From: an uncultured Collinsella sp.
Lineage (GTDB): Bacteria; Actinomycetota; Coriobacteriia; Coriobacteriales; Coriobacteriaceae
Direction of reading: 5' to 3'
NCBI GenBank assembly: GCA_902491135.1
Contig: CABUGR010000114.1
Coordinates: 1 to 5,023 of the forward strand
DNA: 5,023 bases
The notes under the pieces are model-generated. The model saw only the letters and a list, made by a program, of their open reading frames with translations. It did no database searches and was not told where the DNA came from. A program made the position numbers and the translations under genes. This document shows, piece after piece, positions 1 to 5,023 of this stretch (within the stretch, counting starts at the first letter, position 1; each line of letters begins with the position of its first letter).

Positions 1-1112
1 CACGAAAGCGAGCACAGCAGATCGAGGCCAGCAGCCATGGATTCGGCACTGGCGTTATAGGAATCGTCGATGACGCGGGCACCGCTCTTGGCGCGCTTGA
101 TCTCTTGGCGGTGACCGGTGATCGTGAGGCCCCTAAAGGCAGCATCGATCTGCTCGGGCGTCACGCCCAGGCGATAGGCAACCGCGGCGGCCTTAACGGC
201 ATTTGGGACGGACTGCACGCCGGGGATGGCAAGCATGGTATCGATTGTCTCGCCCTGACCAAAATCGAGCGTAAAGACCGGACGGCCCTCGTCATCAACT
301 CGAACGTCGCGGGCACGGACCTCATCATCGTCCGAGACGCCGGCCAGCATCACGTCGATACCAGCAGGCTGGGCGAACGTATCGCGAATGAACGGCGTAA
401 AGTCGTCCTCGCCGCCCAAAACCAGCAGCGGCAAGAAGTCGCCAGCGGCGCACATACCCTGGACAATCTCGGCCTTAGCGCGGGCGATGTTCTCGCGGCT
501 ACCCAAAATGCCGATATGAGAGGTACCAATCTTGCTCACGATGGCAAGGTTGGGATTGGCGGACTGGGACAGGCGCTCGATCTCGTGGAAATGGTTCATG
601 CCCATCTCGAGCACCAGGACCTCGGTATCGGCCGGAGCGGAAAGCACCGTGAGTGGCATGCCGATCAGGTTATTGAAATTGCCCTTGGTGGCCCAGACAC
701 GATAGCGCTTGGCGAGCACAGCGGCGAGCACGTCCTTGGTCGTCGTCTTGCCGATGGAACCGGTAATACCAACGACCAGGCAGCCAAGCTCCAGACGGTA
801 CGTGTGCGCCAAACGCAGCAGAAACTCCTCGGGATCATCGGTCAGCAAGATGGCACAGCCCTTGTCCTGCGCCAGCGAGACCAGCTCGGCCTCGGGCTCA
901 CGCGTCATCACGACGGCGCCGGCACCCGACTGGACGGCACGGGAAGCAAAATCATTGCCGTCGACGTTTTCACCGGGAAAGGCGACGAAAATCGTCCCTT
1001 CCTCGACCTGGCGCGAGTCGATAACGCACCCGCGGCATACCTGATCGGCTTCTCCCGTCACGGTTCGGGCCCCTGTTGCGGCCGCGAGGTTGTTGACGGC
1101 GATCTCTATCAT
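1..1112 (-). CDS. murF: MurF, UDP-N-acetylmuramoyl-tripeptide--D-alanyl-D-alanine ligase (3' partial)
   Basis: MurF is the cytoplasmic ATP-dependent ligase that adds D-Ala-D-Ala to UDP-MurNAc-tripeptide, the last step in making the soluble pentapeptide precursor. From the ATG at 1112, 370 residues are readable before the window ends; roughly the last 80-100 of a typical MurF are missing. Visible are the N-terminal substrate-domain motif IDSR (31-34), the ATP-binding P-loop GITGSIGKTTTK (115-126), GNFNNLIG (144-151), EMGMNHFHEI (169-178), GTSHIGILGSRENIARAKAEI (about 196-216), and the C-terminal-domain signature DDSYNAS (349-355), which separates MurF from MurC, MurD and MurE. At the usual G-x-HN-x-x-NA-x-x-A motif of Mur ligases the sequence is GVQSVPNAVKAAA (298-310): the Asn N304 is kept but His-Asn is replaced by Gln-Ser. 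The start is supported by AGGGGAG 5 nt upstream. In classical clusters mraY and murD follow, beyond the window. Confidence 0.95.
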   Translation of the reverse strand, partial: MIEIAVNNLAAATGARTVTGEADQVCRGCVIDSRQVEEGTIFVAFPGENVDGNDFASRAVQSGAGAVVMTREPEAELVSLAQDKGCAILLTDDPEEFLLRLAHTYRLELGCLVVGITGSIGKTTTKDVLAAVLAKRYRVWATKGNFNNLIGMPLTVLSAPADTEVLVLEMGMNHFHEIERLSQSANPNLAIVSKIGTSHIGILGSRENIARAKAEIVQGMCAAGDFLPLLVLGGEDDFTPFIRDTFAQPAGIDVMLAGVSDDDEVRARDVRVDDEGRPVFTLDFGQGETIDTMLAIPGVQSVPNAVKAAAVAYRLGVTPEQIDAAFRGLTITGHRQEIKRAKSGARVIDDSYNASAESMAAGLDLLCSLS

Positions 1113-1239
1113 TGCAGCTCCCCTGTAAACCTAATAATGCTATCGGCGTATTGTATCCCAGCGCCGCGCATGCGTGGTGCAGGGCATGTGAACACCCCTC
1201 ATATGGGACAACAAACCACGCCCCAAAGATTGTAACCCC
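1113..1239 (-). other. 127-nt ftsI-murF intergenic region, where murE would be expected
   Basis: This gap follows the ftsI TAG and precedes murF. I see no reading frame that could be a murE remnant and no hairpin plus T-run terminator. Two TACAAT hexamers (1229-1234 and 1150-1155, minus strand), each one base from the -10 consensus TATAAT, are present. Neither has a recognisable TTGACA-like -35 at 16-18 nt. The second lies 37 nt before the murF ATG and is the better candidate for a murF promoter. An 8-bp perfect palindrome CGCATGCG sits at 1167-1174, just upstream of it. These are weak signals; a promoter here is possible but unproven. Confidence 0.35.
1118..1124 (-). promoter_or_regulatory. 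Shine-Dalgarno site of murF
   Basis: AGGGGAG on the minus strand lies 5 nt upstream of the murF ATG. It is the clearest ribosome binding site in the window and fixes the murF start. The ftsL and ftsI starts lack a comparable site, which suggests that murF is translated independently while the upstream genes rely on coupling. Confidence 0.7.
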
Positions 1240-3075
1240 CTACTTCGTGTGCGGGATACCCAGCACGTCGAGCGCGTTGGCCATAATGGACTGGAACGGC
1301 ACCGCAGCGGCATCTGAGCCGCTCGGCGTTCCGTCGAGCGTGATATAGCACAGCACCTTGGGCGATTGTGCCGGTGCAAAGCCCATAAAGGACGACATGT
1401 AGTTCTCCTTGAGGTAGCCGCCGTTCTCGTCGGCTCGTTCGGCCGTACCGGTCTTACCCGCCACGTCATAGCCGTCAACCGCGCCGCCAACGCCCGTTCC
1501 CTCGGACACGACCGTCTGCATGCACGATGTCACCTGGGATGCGGCGTCCTCCGAAATCGCGCGCTCGCCTTCGCCCCAGTCCTTCTCGTCGCCTTTGCTG
1601 GACTTATAGAAGTGCGGGGTCATCATCACGCCGCCGTTGGCGATGCCGCCCACGGCACGTGCGATCTCAATCGGCGAGACGGACAGCGCCTGTCCAAAGC
1701 TCATCGAACCCAGCGTGGCGCCGTCATACTGGTCACGCTCCTTGACGATGCCCAGGCTCTCGCCCGGAAAATCGACACCGGAGCTGTGACCTATGCCCCA
1801 CTTGTCCACATAGGCGGCAAAGTCATCCGCACCGATCTTGCGCCCCACCAGGACAAAGCCCACGTTGGACGAACGGCGCATCATCTCGCGCACATCCATG
1901 GTCATGGCATAGTCGCGCTTGTCGGCATCGGTGACGGTATCGTCACCCACCTTGATGCTCGCCGGCACCTCAAACGAGCCGGCGCCCGCCACGAGCGTCT
2001 TAAAGACCGAGCCGGGCTCGTAGGCGTCGGTGACCAGGCGCAAGTTCATATCCTCGGTCTTGGCGTTTTCCAGATCGGTCTGGTCGTAGGTCGGGTACGA
2101 GCAGGCGGCGAGAATTTCACCAGTCGTGGGGTCGGTGACCAAAGCCGAGCCGTTCTTGGCCTTTGTCTTCTCGACAGCCTCCGCCAAAGCATCCTCAGCC
2201 GCTCGCTGCATATTGACGTCGAGCGTCGTCACGATGTCAACGCCGTCGACCGCAGCCACCTTTTTATAGGCACCGCCCGCGATATAGCTGCCGTCCCTCG
2301 CGCGCTCGCGCACGAGGGTACCATTCGTGCCGGTCAGAAGCTTGTTGTATTGCTTTTCGAGACCCGTCAAGCCGTCGTTGTCTACATTCACTACACCCAG
2401 CACCTGCGATGCCAGATTGCCGTATGGATATACGCGCTTCATGGCCTGCTCAAAAAGCACGCCGGGCAGGTTCTTCTTCTCCAGCGCCGCAGCATCGTCT
2501 TCGTCCACCTGGCGCTTGATATACACCCAGGTGCCATCGGACTCGACGAGCTTGCGGCAGGTCTTTTTATCGATTCCAGTTGCCTTGACCAGCGCCGACA
2601 CCGTCTTGTCAACATCCTCGACAAGCTGCGGGTTCACGGCGATGTTGCGACATTCGACCGACGACGCCAGCACGTTACCGTTGCGGTCGTAGATGGTGCC
2701 GCGTTTGGCATAGAGGGTCTGTGCAAGCAGGCGGCGCGCATCGGCACGCTCGCGCAGTTTATCGGCTTCGACAATTTGATAGTCGGCAAGGCGAAAGACG
2801 CCCAAGCTCAAACCAAGCCCGATGAAGCCCATGATGGCTTTGCGGCGAGGCAGAGGCGTGCCTGTGAGCCATTCGGTCGACGAACTCTTGCGCGACCTGG
2901 TGTTATGCATTTGAGGGCCGTCCGAGCCGCGAAGTCGCGACGCCGGGTCGTTGCCACGGGACTGCCCGGCGTTGTAAGATTGCCGACCCGTTCCTTGATA
3001 ACCAGAACGTCCCCGCGACGAGGGACGTCCAGAACCGCGGCCCCCATCGGAACCGCGGCGATAGTCATTTGTCAT
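1240..3075 (-). CDS. ftsI: FtsI / class B penicillin-binding protein, septal peptidoglycan transpeptidase
   Basis: FtsI is a membrane-anchored D,D-transpeptidase that cross-links septal peptidoglycan with its partner FtsW. The protein has 611 residues. Residues 1-78 are a basic, Arg/Gly/Ser-rich, probably disordered cytoplasmic tail. One transmembrane segment lies at about 80-97, and the PBP dimerisation/pedestal domain opens with RGTIYDRNGNVLA (125-137). The transpeptidase domain runs from about 305 to 600 and has all three active-site motifs: SxxK as SVFK (S356 nucleophile, K359), SxN as SSN (402-404) and KTG (541-543). FGQALSVSPIEIARA (460-474) is also typical of the class. No PASTA domains follow, as the protein ends about 70 residues after KTG. 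The start at 3075 is 17 nt after the ftsL stop with only a weak SD-like stretch, suggesting coupled translation. The call as the division PBP, rather than an elongation PBP2, rests on gene order as well as on sequence. Confidence 0.95.
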   Translation of the reverse strand: MTNDYRRGSDGGRGSGRPSSRGRSGYQGTGRQSYNAGQSRGNDPASRLRGSDGPQMHNTRSRKSSSTEWLTGTPLPRRKAIMGFIGLGLSLGVFRLADYQIVEADKLRERADARRLLAQTLYAKRGTIYDRNGNVLASSVECRNIAVNPQLVEDVDKTVSALVKATGIDKKTCRKLVESDGTWVYIKRQVDEDDAAALEKKNLPGVLFEQAMKRVYPYGNLASQVLGVVNVDNDGLTGLEKQYNKLLTGTNGTLVRERARDGSYIAGGAYKKVAAVDGVDIVTTLDVNMQRAAEDALAEAVEKTKAKNGSALVTDPTTGEILAACSYPTYDQTDLENAKTEDMNLRLVTDAYEPGSVFKTLVAGAGSFEVPASIKVGDDTVTDADKRDYAMTMDVREMMRRSSNVGFVLVGRKIGADDFAAYVDKWGIGHSSGVDFPGESLGIVKERDQYDGATLGSMSFGQALSVSPIEIARAVGGIANGGVMMTPHFYKSSKGDEKDWGEGERAISEDAASQVTSCMQTVVSEGTGVGGAVDGYDVAGKTGTAERADENGGYLKENYMSSFMGFAPAQSPKVLCYITLDGTPSGSDAAAVPFQSIMANALDVLGIPHTK

Positions 3076-3092
3076 ACTCAGCTACCGTCTTG

Positions 3093-3524
3093 CTACTGAG
3101 CGGTCGCGGTCGCGTTGGCGCCCGCGGCTGCATCCTGCGAAAAGTCAAGTGTAACGCTCTCGCTGGGCTCCACCATGCCATAAGCGCCCGCAAGGTCGCG
3201 AATGCGCGTGTCGGCGCCATAGACCGAATGCATGACCTCCAGGTCGGAGCTCTCATCGGTCGCCTTTTCGAGCGTGCTGGTAAGCTCGGCGTTGCTGTTG
3301 AGCACCTGGGCCGTAACGCCGGCGAGCGCCACGCGGGCGACGCCGATCGTCATGAAGATAGCCGCAATGATGCAAAACGTTTTAAGAACGCTCATGAAAA
3401 CCGGGCTTACCACCTGGTTTGCCTGACGGCCCGCGCCCGTGTAGACATCAAAGCGCGGCGCGCGCTGCTCACGGGGAGCAACGGGCGCCTGCGGCGTCTC
3501 ACGATAGGCGGGCATGGCGTTCAT
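3093..3524 (-). CDS. ftsL: FtsL-like bitopic septum protein
   Basis: This small protein of 143 residues has the architecture of the FtsL/DivIC family. It has a cytoplasmic N terminus of about 44 residues rich in Pro, Ala and Arg, a single hydrophobic segment at about 45-69 (SVLKTFCIIAAIFMTIGVA region), and a predicted extracytoplasmic helix/coiled coil at about 70-112. The conserved-looking end of the helix is RIRDLAGAYGMVEPSESV (107-124), similar to the 'A..LGMV.P' motif of FtsL and DivIC proteins. An Ala/Thr-rich tail follows. In known systems FtsL forms a complex with FtsB/DivIC and FtsQ/DivIB that activates FtsW-FtsI. Its place directly between rsmH and ftsI is the classical ftsL position, and this carries most of the assignment because the family diverges strongly in sequence. 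The ATG at 3524 is the first possible start in the frame (no ATG, GTG or TTG between it and the upstream in-frame stop). A second ATG lies three codons in. No Shine-Dalgarno sequence is evident for either. Confidence 0.82.
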   Translation of the reverse strand: MNAMPAYRETPQAPVAPREQRAPRFDVYTGAGRQANQVVSPVFMSVLKTFCIIAAIFMTIGVARVALAGVTAQVLNSNAELTSTLEKATDESSDLEVMHSVYGADTRIRDLAGAYGMVEPSESVTLDFSQDAAAGANATATAQ

Positions 3525-3627
3525 ATCATAGGCGAGTGCTGCGCTTGAAGTGTTGTAGAGTACGTTGGTAGTGTGTTTAAGCTTCGTTTATGGTGCGAGC
3601 GGGAGGTCCAATATCGCGCGGTCGCGT
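3525..3627 (-). other. 103-nt rsmH-ftsL intergenic region, no clear signal
   Basis: This is the gap between the rsmH stop and the first possible ftsL start. It is less GC-rich than the flanking genes in its middle part (about 3545-3595). I see no hairpin followed by a T-run, so no intrinsic terminator. A TTGGAC-like hexamer near the rsmH end followed 15 nt later by TAAACG is too poor a match to call a promoter. At its ftsL end a three-codon reading frame ATG-ATA-TGA (3529-3521) overlaps the ftsL ATG by four bases. Confidence 0.4.
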
Positions 3628-4593
3628 CTACAGACGCTGCGCCACGCGGATTTTGGCTGACCTCGCCCGAGGGTTGCGCTCAACCTCATCAGGCTGGGCA
3701 ACCAAGGGTTTGCGGGTGATGACCTTGAGTATCGGCACGTTGCCGCACACGCACACCGGAATCTCCGGCGGACACGTGCACCCCTGGCTCATCTCCTTAA
3801 AGTGGTTCTTTACGATACGGTCCTCGAGCGAGTGATACGAGATGACGCAGATACGTCCGCCCGGGTTGAGCCACCTGGTGGCGGCATCAAGCCCTCGTTC
3901 GAGCACATCGAGCTCGTGATTGACCTCGATGCGAATGGCCTGGAAACTTTTCTTGGCCGGGTGTCCACCATGCCGACGAGCGGCAGCCGGGATACCCGCC
4001 TTGATGATCTCGACAAATTGGCCGGTGGTTTCGATCGGTTCTTGCTCGCGGCGGCGCACGATCTCGCGCGCGATCTGCGAGGCGAACTTCTCTTCGCCGT
4101 AGACGCGTAGAATCCGGGCGAGGTCGTGTTCGTTATAGGTGTTGATGACCTCAGCTGCGTTTAAGGTGTTATTACCCGGATCCATCCGCATGTCCAATGG
4201 AGCGTCCTCGTTATACGAAAAGCCCCTGCCAGGGATATCGAGTTGCGGCGACGAAACGCCCAAATCGAACAGGAAGCCATCGACCCCGGGCACCTCGGCC
4301 GAGCAAAGCAGCTCGTCCAAGTCGCCGAAGTTGCCCTTCAGCAGCTGGTGCGGAACGCCGGGAACCTCGCGGTCCAGACGGGCGCCAGCGGCCTCGAGGG
4401 CCATGTCGTCCTGATCGACGCCGAGCAAAAGGCCCGTCTCCCCCACCTGCGCGGCCATCTTTACCGAATGGCCGGCACCGCCAAGGGTGCAATCGCAGAC
4501 AACGGAGCCGCTCTTTAGCCGCAGCGACTCAAGCACTTCGCCGAGCATGACAGGTTCATGCCGATATTCTTGTGTCAAGATCCCACGCTCCAT
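3628..4593 (-). CDS. rsmH: 16S rRNA (cytosine(1402)-N(4))-methyltransferase RsmH (MraW)
   Basis: RsmH uses S-adenosylmethionine to N4-methylate C1402 of 16S rRNA in the ribosomal P site. The 321-residue length fits the family. Visible motifs in order: HEPVML (12-17), the SAM-binding loop DCTLGGAGHS (34-43), VDQD (59-62), FDLGVSSPQLD (109-119), GFSYNEDAPLDMRMD (124-138), YGEEKF (165-170), PAKKSFQAIRIEVN (212-225), ISYHSLEDRIVK (251-262) and RNPRARSAKIR (306-316). A CxC...CxC cluster (C272, C274, C281, C283) near the C terminus resembles the possible metal-binding Cys group seen in some family members. It starts 20 nt after the mraZ stop, so the two are probably co-transcribed. The ATG at 4593 has only a weak upstream AAGG, 12 nt away. 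An in-frame TTG at 4578-4576 has GGAG 9 nt upstream and would give MTQEYRHEPVML, closer to the usual N terminus, so the start is uncertain by five codons. Confidence 0.97.
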   Translation of the reverse strand: MERGILTQEYRHEPVMLGEVLESLRLKSGSVVCDCTLGGAGHSVKMAAQVGETGLLLGVDQDDMALEAAGARLDREVPGVPHQLLKGNFGDLDELLCSAEVPGVDGFLFDLGVSSPQLDIPGRGFSYNEDAPLDMRMDPGNNTLNAAEVINTYNEHDLARILRVYGEEKFASQIAREIVRRREQEPIETTGQFVEIIKAGIPAAARRHGGHPAKKSFQAIRIEVNHELDVLERGLDAATRWLNPGGRICVISYHSLEDRIVKNHFKEMSQGCTCPPEIPVCVCGNVPILKVITRKPLVAQPDEVERNPRARSAKIRVAQRL

Positions 4594-4613
4594 CCGTTAC
4601 CCGTGCCTTGCCC

Positions 4614-5023
4614 TTACGAGAAGAAGAGGTCCAGCAGGGCCTCATCGTCATCGTCCTCATCGGCCGCGGCGCGATCCCAAACCTCAAGGTGGTCGTAGTT
4701 GCCCACAACCGTGACCTCGCGGTCGAGGTTCGCCTGCTTGCGGAGAGACTCGGAAAGACCGATACGACCGGCGCTGTCCACGTCCATCGACGTGGTGCGC
4801 TTGTTGATCGCCCTCATGAGCTTCTGGTCGTTGATGTCACGCGGGTTAAAACCCTCGTGGCCCTCACGACCCGCGAAGAGTCCTTCGACCCACTTATCGA
4901 AGGCCTCGGCAGAGAACACGTACAGAGCATCGACATCCAGGGCTTTGAACACGCGAACGTGCTCTCCAAGCTCCTCGCGAAGGGGTGCAGGCAGGGATAG
5001 ACGACCTTTTGCATCGAGATTGC
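4614..5023 (-). CDS. mraZ: MraZ, transcriptional regulator of the dcw cluster (5' partial)
   Basis: MraZ is a DNA-binding protein of the SpoVT/AbrB fold that in studied bacteria binds repeats upstream of its own gene and controls the dcw operon. The frame is open to the window edge: 135 residues are visible from codon 5021-5019 to the TAA at 4616-4614. Only the first few residues (roughly 8-10 by family length) are missing. Both half-repeats of the family are present: DAKGRLSLP at visible residues 3-11 and DSAGRIGL at 82-89, each with the conserved D-x-x-G-R signature. The second is followed by the typical VTVVGNYDHLEVWD stretch. The protein ends in a short acidic tail (DEDDDDE, visible residues 121-127). 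A GTG at 4952-4950 could be mistaken for a start, but the first family repeat lies upstream of it, so it is an internal valine. The gene leads the cluster, 20 nt before rsmH. Its promoter and operator lie outside the window. Confidence 0.95.
   Translation of the reverse strand, partial: NLDAKGRLSLPAPLREELGEHVRVFKALDVDALYVFSAEAFDKWVEGLFAGREGHEGFNPRDINDQKLMRAINKRTTSMDVDSAGRIGLSESLRKQANLDREVTVVGNYDHLEVWDRAAADEDDDDEALLDLFFS

Noticed and set aside
1160..1200. Possible terminator after ftsI around the GC-rich palindrome
   Set aside because: The palindrome is only 8 bp with no loop and no T-run follows on the minus strand, so it does not look like an intrinsic terminator.
105..1235. A 376-codon open frame on the plus strand opposite murF
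   Set aside because: It is in the same register as murF in antisense, has no recognisable protein features, and the minus-strand frame encodes an unmistakable MurF.
1366..3099. A 577-codon open frame on the plus strand opposite ftsI
   Set aside because: It is in exact antisense codon register with ftsI and is open because ftsI there avoids TTA, CTA and TCA codons. Its translation shows no recognisable domain, and ftsI has full family motifs.
3548..3574. Imperfect GTTGTAG / GTTGGTAG repeat in the rsmH-ftsL gap
   Set aside because: There are only two short, gapped copies, which is within chance expectation and matches no operator I know.
4614..4952. mraZ as a complete gene starting at GTG 4952
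   Set aside because: The first DxxGR repeat lies upstream of this codon in the same open frame, so the gene is 5' truncated by the window rather than short.
4814..5014. A 66-codon minus-strand frame starting with ATG at 5014
   Set aside because: It overlaps mraZ in another frame; the mraZ frame carries both family repeats and continues to the window edge.

Overview
The window holds the upstream part of a bacterial division and cell wall (dcw) cluster. All genes lie on the minus strand, so the cluster reads from right to left: mraZ (5' end cut off by the window edge), rsmH/mraW, an ftsL-like gene, ftsI (class B penicillin-binding protein), then murF (3' end cut off at position 1). The GC-rich sequence, short SD-poor junctions, and a division PBP with a long Arg/Gly/Ser-rich cytoplasmic tail suggest a high-GC Gram-positive. 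I would guess an actinobacterium of the Coriobacteriia (Collinsella-like) type, but this is inference from style and gene order and was not checked by any search.

Layout, in transcription order: mraZ (5023-4614), a 20-nt gap, rsmH (4593-3628), a 103-nt gap, ftsL-like (3524-3093), a 17-nt gap, ftsI (3075-1240), a 127-nt gap, murF (1112-1). There is no coding sequence on the plus strand that I believe. The long plus-strand reading frames over ftsI and murF are in exact codon register with those genes and are antisense shadows. No RNA genes, mobile elements, CRISPR arrays or convincing terminators were seen.

The genes act on one process. MraZ is the cluster's DNA-binding regulator and RsmH methylates 16S rRNA. 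FtsL (with FtsB/DivIC and FtsQ/DivIB) activates the septal synthase in which FtsI is the transpeptidase. MurF makes the UDP-MurNAc-pentapeptide that supplies the substrate. The one clear departure from the classical order is that murE, normally between ftsI and murF, is absent; a 127-nt non-coding gap stands in its place. This is a mostly ordinary housekeeping region, and I found no evidence for a new biological system; the findings are modest.
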